A DNA stretch of 64,000 nucleotides from Aralia elata. Lineage: Eukaryota > Streptophyta > Magnoliopsida > Apiales > Araliaceae. The position numbers and the translations under genes are program-made. Under the pieces are notes generated by a model that worked only from the letters and a program-made list of their open reading frames with translations, was not told the origin of the DNA and did not search any database. Below are positions 10,047-21,475 of this stretch, one piece after another. How positions within the stretch are numbered: the stretch's first letter is position 1; each line of letters opens with the position of its first letter. The stretch is from the NCBI GenBank assembly GCA_034770075.1, contig CM068384.1, positions 100,626,433-100,690,432 on the forward strand, given 5' to 3'.

Positions 10047-11014
10047 GTCTAGTTATATTCACTGACAGAAACATTTATCCCTTTCTGATTGGTGAGTTTT
10101 ATACTCACATGGTCTTCAACAGAGACCTCACTGGTCTTTTAACAAGCATCAGCACATGTATTCAAGGCAAAGAGTTTGTTATTGATGAGGATTTCCTCAT
10201 TCGTGCATTACATCTTCATCCATCCATGTTGGAACTGCCAAAAATAAATGAATATCTGCATCCTTTGGGAACAACAATGACTGAGTGCATGCTTTTTAAA
10301 CAAAATCTTTCCTTTACAACTGATCAACTCGTACCTGCTGTTTTGTTTGATGTCCCTGTTAATGTGGATTTGAAATTTCTGTCTCCTGCATGTCAGTTTC
10401 TTGGTAAAATTTTGAGGTACAATTTCATGCCTGTAAGAGAAGACCGAACCATGCATCCTTTTGATTTAAAAATCATTAAGTGTATTATGAACGAGTGCAT
10501 GCCATATAATCTTGCATATTTTCTCTTGACCTCGTTTGAACATTGTTTCAACAACAACTGTCTGGGTTTTGGACTACTTCTCACTCGTGTTTTCAACTAT
10601 CTTGAAATTGATCTCACTAATCATCAATTTCAAGTTGTTCAAAATACCAACATTGTGTCTCGGTTGCATATTCCTCCTACACCACTGATTGTGTTTAAGC
10701 CTTGTGCTCCTGACACAAATGAGTCAGACCTTCATATGTCATATCAATTAGATATTATACACAGTATGAACCAACTGATGTTATTTAATCTAAATAATGT
10801 CATGGTTCAAATGGAATCAATGCAATAAATGGTGCATCATCTTCAGGATATGTTACACTTTTTAATGGAAAATATGAAGCTTTCTATGCCTCACTATCAC
10901 TTTCCTGCAAGCTCAAGCTCTACCCAGGTTGCACCAACAGATCCCCTGCCTTTGGATGATGCTCTTCTCAATCTCGGTCATCATTTTTCTCCTCTCAATG
11001 AAGAAGATTACTAA
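10047..11014 (+). pseudogene. C-terminal part of the extra ORF of the copia element
   Basis: The frame is open from the Athila junction at 10047, through a Met at 10109, to a TAA at 10826-10828, then continues in the same frame to 11014. Sequence such as GEFYTHMVFNRDLTGLL and GKEFVIDEDFLIRALHLHPS resembles the plant-transposon-protein domain found in extra ORFs of plant retroelements. The tail is low-complexity (PASSSSTQVAPTDPLPLDD). Its function is unknown. The N-terminal part must lie left of the Athila element, outside the window. One in-frame stop plus the insertion make it non-functional. Confidence 0.6.
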
Positions 11015-11097
11015 CTATTTGAGGGCCTGTAATAACTTTATGCTACTAACTACTTACAAATGTTGTAACTAACTAAATACTACTACTAGAAGTACCT

Positions 11098-11144
<47 letters not shown>

Positions 11145-11542
11145 CTATATGCATGCAGGGAACCTATGTCTGAACTAACAACTTTTGCAGGTACTAGACT
11201 GTCTTTTTCCCCACTTTTTGTAATGACAAAGGGGGAGAAGAAAAATATCTGCTGACATGTGAATTGCTATATATACATGTGAACTACTATATAAACTGCC
11301 ATGGGATAGTAACTGTTAAACATGTGAACTATTATTAGTACAACTGCAGTATAATATTATAAATTGCTATAATATATTTTTTTAACTGCTATAAAATCAG
11401 TTCACTGTCATGATGCAATGTTTTTGGCTGACCAGGAACTATAAAATTTTTTTTATTATATATATATGCTCATTCTGAGGGGGAGTTTTTAAACTAAGGG
11501 GAAGTTCTTTTATGGGAAAATATTTTTGGTATTGTCATCATC
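11015..11542 (+). other. Copia 3' untranslated region with GGGGGAG runs and (AT)n
   Basis: There is no coding signal. It contains a dinucleotide AT tract at 11096-11141 and purine runs AAAGGGGGAG near 11229 and GAGGGGGAG near 11477, which look like accessory polypurine tracts. Confidence 0.6.
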
Positions 11543-11556
11543 AAAAAGGGGGAGAT
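11543..11556 (+). other. Polypurine tract of the copia element
   Basis: AAAAAGGGGGAGAT directly precedes the LTR start TGATAGG at 11557. Confidence 0.8.
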
Positions 11557-13982
11557 TGATAGGTCTCCGATTTTTAGAATATTTTGATGATAACAATAAT
11601 TAAGAAAAAGATTAACAAAAGGGTAGAATCCTCTCCATAGTTTTTTTTATAGTTGTTTTGAATTATCCTCATTTACTTTGACCAAAAATGTTTTCTAAAT
11701 TTCTAAATGAATTAATATCTTATTAACCTTGATAAAATAATATCAAGTGTTAAAATGGTTAATTCACATATTAAAATTTCCTAAGGCAAAGGAGTATTCC
11801 TATTTCAAAATAAATTTCAAATGCAAAAAGATTTTTAAAGCCTTAAAATATTTATGCATGCATACTCGGATTAAGCCTTGAAACTATTTGTGAACCCAAA
11901 AATGAAGTCAAGTTTTTAAATTGTTGCATTTGCAAAGTCATTAACCAAAAGGAATGAGACACTATTTTGGGACAATTTATTTCATTCTATCCGAAGCTAT
12001 GTACTGGGACAGTTTGAAATTACATGCATGTGTGTGTGTCATATAAATATATTATGTATGCATGTATGCATGTATGCCATAAGCTAAAGACTTAAACAAG
12101 TGTGCTGACAAAACAAATGACTTGCATTTTGGGACAAAACCTTTCTTACTTCCGTGTATGGGCTGGAAATCAATTTGAATTGAAAAGGAGCATGTGATCA
12201 TTTATTACACAAAGGATGGAAGAATTTTCAACCGTCCTGAAAATTAATGCGGAAGAAAAACTGATCCGCGTGAGTTCATTTCATCCGAGCCTTACATTTT
12301 AAAATAACAACATCACAACCCTTGATTTTCCAAAAAGACCAACATGCCCCTAGCTTCAAAATTCTATAAATAGGAAGCTTATTCTTCATTCTCATTTGCC
12401 AATTTACAAAGAAAAAGCTTACTTCTCGCCTACATTCTCTCTCTCTAAAAAGCTTTAGCTCTCTTCTATTTTCAAGGTTCTGATTAGTTAAGGAAGAGAA
12501 AATTGGTCACAAGTGTTTGAGATAAGTTGTTTGAATTATTTAATTGCATTATCTCTTACTTGTTTATGATTATAGATATACAAATACAAATTGTTATACA
12601 CAATTATATATATCTATATTTCATCTATTTATTAATAATAAGTCAGTACTTAGACACCGATATAATTTGAATTTATTCACTCTTGAGTGAATTATTCAAA
12701 CGGTCCTTAAAATCCTAAGTGGCTTTTTATTAATATTATTTATATAAATATTAGTAAAGTGGATTATAACTTGATCGTCAGCACAACCTTGAGATACTTC
12801 TCTTATAGAGACGTATCCGAATAGTTTCTTGAATTTCTTGCGATCCACTGAAAATATTTATATAAGTATCAATTGTGAAACTATAAATTTTGCCCGTACT
12901 TAGAAATCGATATAATTTGAATTTATTCACTCTCGAGCGAATTATTCAAACGGTCCTTAAAATCCTAAGTGGCTTTATTTATAATCATTCACATAATAGA
13001 TAAAATATTTTTCATATATCTTTGAGTTACAACAAATTTATTTGTTATATCAAATACTGTTTATCTATATATGTTATTACAAGTATTTGAACCTAAAATC
13101 ATTTTTTATACAATACTTGTTGCATAACATTTGAAATCAAAAGAAACACATTCTTTATTATAAAGAATAAATACTTCTTTATAAAGTTGTATTAAATTAT
13201 ATATTTGCTTATTTAGAAGCACTGATATTTATTGAGCATAAACTCATACCTGCTTACATAAGAAGCATACTTTCTCAAATATAAAAGTCATTGAACTTTT
13301 ATAAATATAACTGAATTTTAATTGCTATCTGCTTATTTGAAGAGCATAAAATATAAAAGTTATTTTAACTTTTATACATCTGTACTAAATTTTATCTGCT
13401 TATTTTAGAAGCATATTTACATCAAATCCATTTGTAAAAAGAAAAGGGTAGAGTTAGTTTCTTTTATGTATTTGTGAGAAAGACGAGTAATTCTTTGACC
13501 AAGACCAGAGTCTTAGAGAGGTCAGCCGGGAGTTGGGTCTCTAGTGTACTTGTGAGGTGAGGAAGAGACTGTCGTTTCAAGACCAGATCATAAAGTAAAA
13601 CTGAACTCAAAGAAAAGGTGCAACTAAGTTTGAGGAGGGAGCTGAGAGCTTGCTGTCCAAGATAGTTAGTTGTGGAATAGTTGTAAGTTTGTATATAAAA
13701 CTTTGTAAAGGCTTCTCCGCCTGTTGAAGGAGTATTTATTACTGATAGTAATAGGATCTCAAGTTTTGGAGAGGAGCTTGAGACTGGACGTAGCAACATG
13801 CCCTGGATGTATGTTGTGAACCAGACAAATCTCTGTGCATTGTGTGATTAAATTTTTACCATCTTGCATATTAATTTCTGACACTGCAAATTAATTTACT
13901 AAAAATTTAAAAAGGCCTAAGAAAATTTTTTAAACGGTAATAATCTATTCAACCCCCCTTCTAGATTATTATTGGACTTTCA
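11557..13982 (+). repeat. 3' LTR of the copia element (2426 bp)
   Basis: The LTR starts TGATAGGTCTCC and ends GGACTTTCA, giving TG...CA ends. Inside are a TATA box (12364-12374), a pyrimidine-rich leader after it, and a pair of about 90-bp direct repeats 254 bp apart (about 12641 and 12895) containing CAAACGGTCCTTAAAATCC. Degenerate repeats of CTGCTTATTT-AGAAGCA lie at 13205-13415. The tail holds a C-run and CTAGATTATT before the end, a pattern often seen at SIRE-type LTR ends. The partner LTR is outside the window. Confidence 0.75.
12364..12374 (+). promoter_or_regulatory. TATA box in the copia LTR
   Basis: CTATAAATAGG is followed 20-90 bp later by a CT-rich leader. Transcription from this copy would read rightward into the kinase ectodomain fragment. 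Confidence 0.6.
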
Positions 13983-14966
13983 CAACTTCACAAGCGGAAG
14001 GTTCCAGTTACGTTTACTCGAAGATGGAAATCTTGTGCTGAATACCCGAGATATACATACCAATAATGCTTATGCTGCTTACTATATCAGTGGAACTCGT
14101 GACGAATTAAATGCGAGTAATTCGGGTTATCAGGTGAGAATTAATGAGAGAGGCTATATGTATATTTTAAGAAGAAATGGTCAAAGAGATTATCTCACTC
14201 CAAGCGGCGTACTTCCATCTTCAAGGTATTATCATAGAGCAACTCTAAACTTTGATGGAGTTTTTGTCCAATATTATCACCCTAAGGTTTTCACCGGAAG
14301 ACCAAATTGGACTATTGTCTGGACTAAACCAGATGATATACGTTTTGCTATTGTGGGAGATATAGGTAGTGGAGCTTGTGGGTATAACAGTGTTTGCAGA
14401 CTTGATGAGTCTAGAAGGCCAATCTGTGAATGCCCACAACATTATTCATTACTTGATCCAGATGACAAGAATAGCGACTGCAAGCCGAATTTCATTCAAA
14501 GCTGTGATAATAAAGGCTCGAGTTCTGCTAAAGATTTGTACGATTTTGTCGGGCTCCGTGCTACTAATTGGCCATATTCTTCTGATTATGAGTTCCTGAT
14601 TCCAATTTCTGAATTAGATTGCAGAAAGTCTTGTTTGGATGATTGCTTTTGTGCAGTTGCAGAGTACGGAGGTGGTGGATGTTGGAAAAAGAATCTACCT
14701 CTCTCAAATGGGAGGAATGGGAGGAAGGATGAGGGAACGAAGGCTTTACTAAAATTTAGAAAAGGTGATCTTCCTCCAGGACCTCCACAAAGTCCTCGGG
14801 ATTATCCCATTCAACACGAGAAGAAGGGCCAAGACACTTTGATCCTTGTGGAATCAGTGCTTCTAGGCAGTTCGGTATTTGTCAATTTTATATTGGTTGC
14901 TGCTGCTTGCTTTGGCTTCTTCTGCATCTACCACAAGAAAACCAAAAAGCTTCAATCAACTAATAC
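13983..14966 (+). pseudogene. G-type lectin S-receptor-like kinase, ectodomain and membrane fragment
   Basis: An open frame of about 328 codons. In order it holds: the second half of the bulb-lectin domain (FQLRLLEDGNLVLNTRD); an S-locus glycoprotein region; an EGF-like cysteine block (GACGYNSVCRLDESRRPICEC); a PAN-like block with paired cysteines (ELDCRKSCLDDCFC); and a hydrophobic membrane segment (about 14836-14930) followed by basic HKKTKK. The signal peptide and first half of the lectin domain are missing. They should lie left of the copia element, which ends exactly at the point where coding sequence begins. The 3' edge is cut in mid-codon by the Tat element; the frame resumes correctly at 28361. 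This fits the LECRK group of SD receptor kinases, which sense extracellular cues at the plasma membrane. Confidence 0.9.
14962..14966 (+). repeat. Target-site duplication of the Tat element, left copy
   Basis: AATAC precedes the LTR start at 14967 and recurs at 28361-28365 after the right LTR. Removing the element and one copy leaves the kinase frame continuous. Confidence 0.95.
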
Positions 14967-15411
14967 TGTTAACGCCTGATTTTGTCCGCGCGTCCAATCC
15001 ACTCTCCGCGCGTGTACCTGCACAAAAGTCCCAACGGCTTGGGCCGTGTGGAGACTCCTCGGGTGTAAGAGTAAGTAACAAGCTCAAGGTACGCTAACAA
15101 TGGAGGTTAAATATTTAGTAGGGTAAAAGTGTTGTACCTTGTCTTCATTGTTATTTGGATATTTATAGGATTCAATTGGCTAATTACTACTCCTATTAGG
15201 AGTGTTCTGCCCAGAATCCTTATTAGACCCGGATTCAACTACCTTGATCCGATAGAATTATAATCCAGTGAGAAACCACAAGGGCTTAGAATACTGGCCC
15301 AAGTCTTTTCGGACTGGAGAGTCCTCATATAATCTGATAGGCGTGATTGGCCTCTGGGCCGAGCCCAACATAAGAAGCCCAATCCAACCTGTTAGGATTT
15401 ATATCCGAACA
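14967..15411 (-). repeat. 3' LTR of the Tat element (445 bp)
   Basis: The plus strand runs from TGTTAACGCC to ATCCGAACA. A minus-strand TATA-like TCCTATAAAT lies at 15161-15170. Confidence 0.95.
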
Positions 15412-15428
15412 TTACCCCATACTCCCTT
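15412..15428 (-). other. Polypurine tract of the Tat element
   Basis: The minus strand reads AAGGGAGTATGGGGTAA directly before the 3' LTR. Confidence 0.7.
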
Positions 15429-15499
15429 AGTATATGGTATGTACTGGGGGAGTGAGTCAGAGGACTTGATCAGCCGGAAATTTATAACAAGGAAAGAGG

Positions 15500-15700
15500 G
15501 TAGATGCTCTCGGGAGCCCGAAGGCGTCAGACCGAGGATATCTCTCCTCCAGGTGTCTTCAAGTGTTAGCCCGAAGATTGGGACTCTCGAGGGCGTCAGA
15601 CCAAGGATAATGCCCCTCGGGTGCTCGAAAGCATGAAAACCGAGGATAATGCCTCTTGGGATCCCTAGAAGTGTTGTCCCGAAGATGGAAAACCCGGTCA
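15500..15700. repeat. Degenerate short tandem repeats in the Tat 3' region
   Basis: Several imperfect units share CGTCAGACC(G/A)AGGATA and CTCGG..GCCCGAA cores (for example at 15528, 15593 and 15638). No coding frame is supported. Confidence 0.5.
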
Positions 15701-15848
15701 CGATATCAAACTTCTCTGATGGGTAAGTCCCGCTCATAAATGTGTATTTGGGCCCAATCTTTTTGTTTTGAAGCCCAATAGTGATATCCCAGCACAAGCA
15801 GTCCAACAGTTATTTTTTTGAAATTCAAAACGTTATGGTTGGATACAG

Positions 15849-18800
15849 CTGTTAGGCACTAAGTTTATTAGCAATAACTTCTCCCGCCTCTGGCCTCGTC
15901 CGTTGGATGGGATCAATTTCGGCCGTTGGATATCCATTCTTATAGAGAAAGTTAACCTAGCCGTCATTTCTCACCAGTACATTCGTTTTTACAGAGAGAG
16001 AAATAACCTTCTAGAGATCTTGTCTTCTTGCAATTCTGCTTTAGGATCGATCGCCCATCTCCTTCCCCGAACATCTTCAAGTAAGTCACTCATCTTCTTT
16101 CTTTTCTCGATGGCCGAGGGTAATAGGAATCAAGCTTCATCTTCCCATGTTGAAGATGAGGTCACAGTCGCTCAAGCCGGAATTCCTGAAGGTCAGCCAT
16201 GGAAACCGGTGATAGTAGAGCGCATAAGAGATGTAGAAGAGTACAATAAAACTAAATACTTCTCTTTAGAGTATAGAGTAGCCAACATTCATTCCTCTAT
16301 CAAAAACCCTTTTTTCGATCTGCTGATGACAGAATTCTATATTCCTGAATCATATGAAATTAGGAGGCCCGAGGGTGAAGAAAGGGTGTACTGGCAACCC
16401 GAAGGGGGGTGGATCCCGATTCACCGCCAATTGCTTCTCTTCGGGGTGCGCTTTCCGCTCCGCCCTTTCGTTGTAGAGCTCCTTCATACAGTAGGGCTTA
16501 GTTTAAATCAATTATCCCCAAATTATTTTATTCATTTAAATAATTTCATAGTTTTCTGCTCGTCCGAGGGCATAGCCCCGAGCCTCGATTTCTTCTTTCA
16601 ATTCTTTTCCCTCTCCAGCTGTTAGGCACTAAGTTTATCAGCAATAACTTCTCCCGCCTCTGGCCTCGTCCGTTGGATGGGATCAATTTCGGCCGTTGGA
16701 TATCCATTCTTATAGAGAAAGTTAACCTAGCCGTCATTTCTCACCAGTACATTCGTTTCTACAGAGAGAGAAATAACCTTCCAGAGATCTTGTCTTCTTG
16801 CAATTCTGCTTTAGGATGGATCGCCCATCTCCTTCCCCGAACATCTTCAAGTAAGTCACTCATCTTCTTTCTTTTCTCGATGGCCGAGGGTAATAGGAAT
16901 CAAGCTTCATCTTCCCATGTTGAAGATGAGGTCACAGTCGCTCAAGCCGGAATTCCTGAAGGTCAGCCATGGAAACCGGTGATAGTAGAGCGCATGAGAG
17001 ATGTAGAAGAGTACAATAAAACTAAATACTTCTCTTTAGAGTATAGAGTAGCCAACATTCCTTCCTCTATCAAAAACCCTTTTTTCGATCTGCTGATGAC
17101 AGAATTCTATATTCCTGAATCATATGAAATTAGGAGGCCCGAGGGTGAAGAAAGGGTGTACTGGCAACCCGAAGGGGGGTGGATCCCGATTCACCGCCAA
17201 TTGCTTCTCTTCGGGGTGCGCTTTTCGCTCCGCCCTTTCGTTGTAGAGCTCCTTCATACAGTAGGGCTTAGTTTAAATCAATTATCCCCAAATTCTTTTA
17301 TTCATTTAAATAGTTTCATAGCTTTCTGCTCGTCCGAGGGCATAGCCCCGAGCCTGGATTTCTTCTTTCAATTCTTTTCCCTCCGCAGCTGTTAGGCACT
17401 AAGTTTATCAGCAATAACTTCTCCCGCCTCTGGCCTCGTCCGTTGGATGGGATCAATTTCGGCCGTTGGATATCCATTCTTATAGAGAAAGTTAACCTAG
17501 CCGTCATTTCTCACCAGTACATTCGTTTCTACAGAGAGAGAAATAACCTTCCAGAGATCTTGTCTTCTTGCAATTCTGCTTTAGGATGGATCGCCCATCT
17601 CCTTCCCCGAACATCTTCAAGTAAGTCACTCATATTCTTTCTTTTCTCGATGGCCGAGGGTAATAGGAATCAAGCTTCATCTTCCCATGTTGAAGATGAG
17701 GTCACAGTCGCTCAAGCCGGAATTCCTGAAGGTCAGCCATGGAAACCGGTGATAGTAGAGCGCATGAGAGATGTAGAAGAGTACAATAAAACTAAATACT
17801 TCTCTTTAGAGTATAGAGTAGCCAACATTCCTTCCTCTATCAAAAACCCTTTTTTCGATCTGCTGATGACAGAATTCTATATTCCTGAATCATATGAAAT
17901 TAGGAGGCCCGAGGGTGAAGAAAGGGTGTACTGGCAACCCGAAGGGGGGTGGATCCCGATTCACCGCCAATTGCTTCTCTTCGGGGTGTGCTTTCCGCTC
18001 CGCCCTTTCGTTGTAGAGCTCCTTCATACAGTAGGGCTTAGTTTAAATCAATTATCCCCAAATTCTTTTATTCATTTAAATAGTTTCATAGCTTTCTGCT
18101 CGTCCGAGGGCATAGCCCCGAGCCTCGATTTCTTCTTTCAATTCTTTTCCCTCTCCAGCTGTTAGGCACTAAGTTTATCAGCAATAACTTCTCCCGCCTC
18201 TAGCCTCGTCCGTTGGATGGGATCAATTTCGGCCGTTGGATATCCATTCTTATAGAGAAAGTTAACCTAGCCGTCATTTCTCACCAGTACATTCGTTTCT
18301 ACAGAGAGAGAAATAACCTTCCAGAGATCTTGTCTTCTTGCAATTCTGCTTTAGGATGGATCGCCCATCTCCTTCCCCGAACATCTTCAAATAAGTCACT
18401 CATCTTCTTTCTTTTCTCGATGGCCGAGGGTAATAGGAATCAAGCTTCATCTTCCCATGTTGAAGATGAGGTCACAGTCGCTCAAGCCGGAATTCCTGAA
18501 GGTCAGCCATGGAAACCGGTGATAGTAGAGCGCATGAGAGATGTAGAAGAGTACAATAAAACTAAATACTTCTCTTTAGAGTATAGAGTAGCCAACATTC
18601 CTTCCTCTATCAAAAACCCTTTTTTCGATCTGCTGATGACAAGAATTCTATATTCCTGAATCATATGAAATTAGGAGGCCCGAGGGTGAAGAAAGGGTGT
18701 ACTGGCAACCCGAAGGGGGGTGGATCCCGATTCACCGCCAATTGCTTCTCTTCGGGGTGTGCTTTCCGCTCCGCCCTTTCGTTGTAGAGCTCCTTCATAC

Positions 18801-20470
18801 AGTAGGGCTTAGTTTAAATCAATTATCCCCAAATTCTTTTATTCATTTAAATAGTTTCATAGCTTTCTGCTCGTCTCCGAGGGCATAGCCCCGAGCCTCG
18901 ATTTCTTCTTTCAATTCTTTTCCCTCTCCAGCTGTTAGGCACTAAGTTTATCAGCAATAACTTCTCCCGCCTCTGGCCTCGTCCGTTGGATGGGATCAAT
19001 TTCGGTCGTTGGATATCCATTCTTATAGAGAAAGTTAACCTAGCCGTCATTTCTCACCAGTACATTCGTTTCTACAGAGAGAGAAATAACCTTCCAGAGA
19101 TCTTGTCTTCTTGCAATTCTGCTTTAGGATGGATCGCCCATCTCCTTCCCCGAACATCTTCAAATAAGTCACTCATCTTCTTTCTTTTCTCGATGGCCGA
19201 GGGTAATAGGAATCAAGCTTCATCTTCCCATGTTGAAGATGAGGTCACAGTCGCTCAAGCCGGAATTCCTGAAGGTCAGCCATGGAAACCGGTGATAGTA
19301 GAGCGCATGAGAGATGTAGAAGAGTACAATAAAACTAAATACTTCTCTTTAGAGTATAGAGTAGCCAACATTCCTTCCTCTATCAAAAACCCTTTTTTCG
19401 ATCTGCTGATGACGGAATTCTATATTCCTGAATCATATGAAATTAGGAGGCCCGAGGGTGAAGAAAGGGTGTACTGGCAACCCGAAGGGGGGTGGATCCC
19501 GATTCACCGCCAATTGCTTCTCTTCGGGGTGTGCTTTCCGCTCCGCCCTTTCGTTGTAGAGCTCCTTCATACAGTAGGGCTTAGTTTAAATCAATTATCC
19601 CCAAATTCTTTTATTCATTTAAATAGTTTCATAGCTTTCTGCTCGTCCGAGGGCATAGCCCCGAGCCTCGATTTCTTCTTTCAATTCTTTTCCCTCTCCA
19701 GCTGTTAGGCACTAAGTTTATCAGCAATAACTTCTCCCGCCTCTGGCCTCGTCCGTTGGATGGGATCAATTTCGGTCGTTGGATATCCATTCTTATAGAG
19801 AAAGTTAACCTAGCCGTCATTTCTCACCAGTACATTCGTTTCTACAGAGAGAGAAATAACCTTCCAGAGATCTTGTCTTCTTGCAATTCTGCTTTAGGAT
19901 GGATCGCCCATCTCCTTCCCCGAACATCTTCAAATAAGTCACTCATCTTCTTTCTTTTCTCGATGGCCGAGGGTAATAGGAATCAAGCTTCATCTTCCCA
20001 TGTTGAAGATGAGGTCACAGTCGCTCAAGCCGGAATTCCTGAAGGTCAGCCATGGAAACCGGTGATAGTAGAGCGCATGAGAGATGTAGAAGAGTACAAT
20101 AAAACTAAATACTTCTCTTTAGAGTATAGAGTAGCCAACATTCCTTCCTCTATCAAAAACCCTTTTTTCGATCTGCTGATGACGGAATTCTATATTCCTG
20201 AATCATATGAAATTAGGAGGCCCGAGGGTGAAGAAAGGGTGTACTGGCAACCCGAAGGGGGGTGGATCCCGATTCACCGCCAATTGCTTCTCTTCGGGGT
20301 GCGCTTTCCGCTCCGCCCTTTCATTGTAGAGCTCCTTCATACAGTAGGGCTTAGTTTAAATCAATTATCCCCAAATTATTTTATTCATTTAAATAATTTC
20401 ATAGTTTTCTGCTCGTCCGAGGGCATAGCCCCGAGCCTCGATTTCTTCTTTCAATTCATTTCCCTCTCCG
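15849..20470. repeat. Six tandem copies of a 770-bp unit
   Basis: Unit starts, recognised by CTGTTAGGCACTAAG, are at 15849, 16619, 17389, 18159, 18932 and 19702. All are 770 bp except unit 4 (773 bp; one extra base near 18641 and two near 18876), and the last runs to about 20470. By eye the units are about 98-99% identical. Each contains the leader and first coding exon of the plus-strand antisense ORF: a CG-rich stretch, a Met at the start of MAEGNRNQASSS, and about 170 codons ending at FFFQFFSLSSC-stop where the next unit begins. Units 1 and 6 share variants in their last 130 bp that units 2-5 lack. Confidence 0.95.
16111..19708 (+). pseudogene. Five upstream copies of the truncated antisense-ORF exon
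   Basis: In units 1-5 the exon starts at its own Met (near 16110, 16880, 17650, 18420 and 19193) and reads EVTVAQAGIPEGQPWKPVIVE, then the YWQPEGGWIPIHRQLLLFGV block. It stops at TAG a few bases into the next unit. Unit 4 is also frameshifted near 18641. None of the five can reach the downstream exons without splicing out of its unit. A pyrimidine tract followed by CTCTCCAG at most unit ends looks like a splice acceptor, but use is unproven. Confidence 0.7.
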
Positions 20471-20754
20471 CCTGTAAGGAGAAGGGTTTTTATCAAATAA
20501 TCAAGAATCTGGGTAGAGATACCCTAATGGATACCCCATCCAGTAATAAGGGATGGCATGGGGATTGGTTCCTCATCAAGGGGCCGGACACTAAGTTGGT
20601 AGGACTTTGGTCTAACCCGAACAAAGACCAATTAAACCCGAATCGGATTACCCGAAGAAGGTTGGAGGAGTTCGAGGTTTTGTATTCAAGCGACCATCGG
20701 TGAAGTGGAACCGGCTTCTTTTGAATGACCAAGACTGGTTACATGCTCACGGCT

Positions 20755-20832
20755 GTAAGTCCATTTAGATTTCCCAAATGCATATTATTACTGAATTGAT
20801 AATGTACTGATCCTTCTTTATCTTTTGTGCAG
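20755..20832 (+). other. Predicted intron 1 of the antisense ORF
   Basis: 78 bp, donor GTAAGT, acceptor preceded by CTTCTTTATCTTTTGTGCAG. Splicing restores one frame across HAHG and DNSGRTADNE. Confidence 0.75.
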
Positions 20833-21400
20833 TGGATAATTCTGGGAGGACTGCTGACAACGAGGCCATTCTTGAAGCGGCTGGTGTGCCGAGGACCAAG
20901 CTATCGGGCGCCGAAAAGCTGAGGCTGGCACATCAGAAGAAAGCCTCGGGCGGCAAAGTGTTGACCTTGCCCGAGGGGACCACCGAAGGAGCTTCAGGAC
21001 CTGGCCCGACCGAGGAGCAAGCGAGAGCTGCAGAGCCTAGGCCCAAAAAGAGGAGGCTGGTATGCCACTCCTCAGTTGAGGTGAGAGAAGGACCTATCCG
21101 AGTGGTTCCGATCGAGCCTTCTTCTACTACCGGGGGATCAGCCAGTGGTGCCCCGAAGGAGCTGGTTACAACGGCTTCTTTCGACGCCGAGTCTCCTCAC
21201 CCCGAGGAAGGGGCACTGGTGAGGAAGAAGAAGCAAATGGAGTCCACTCCTCCCCCTCCCGCCACTGAACAACCGAGGGTGGAAGAAGTGGGGACTTATG
21301 TCGGGGCCTTGGATCCCCCCCGATCCTAATTGACGTAACTGAAGCCGATCAGGGGGATCTGAAGGTTCTGATGGAGAAACTGTTTGCGCATCACATCAAG

Positions 21401-21475
21401 GTAAGCAAGTTCTTTTAAGAGGTAGCCACAGTTCTGTTATATGTTACTTTCTGACTCCCGACCATTGTTTTGCAG
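21401..21475 (+). other. Predicted intron 2 of the antisense ORF
   Basis: 75 bp, donor GTAAGC, acceptor CATTGTTTTGCAG. The frame is continuous across KLFAHHIK and GNDLLLEVSSRV. Confidence 0.8.

Larger units (their letters stand above)
10047..13982 (+). mobile_element. Ty1/copia (SIRE/Maximus-like) element, 3' part only
   Basis: The 3' end of a plus-strand element: an extra ORF, a polypurine tract (11543-11556), and a complete 2426-bp LTR. Its 5' part (gag-pol and 5' LTR) lies left of the window beyond the Athila insertion, which split the extra ORF at 10046/10047. A long LTR, a long non-pol ORF before the polypurine tract and several GGGGGAG runs fit the SIRE/Maximus group, but no RT is visible, so the lineage is inferred. 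Its right edge abuts kinase coding sequence at 13983, so it is inserted in that gene. Confidence 0.75.

Noticed and set aside
16546..19820. Repeated 63-codon minus-strand ORFs in the 770-bp units
   Set aside because: They are the complement of the leader and unit junction of the antisense gene; Arg-rich composition only, no domain.
15849..20470. CRISPR-like array
   Set aside because: Units are 770 bp, contiguous and coding, with no spacers; this is a eukaryotic retrotransposon.
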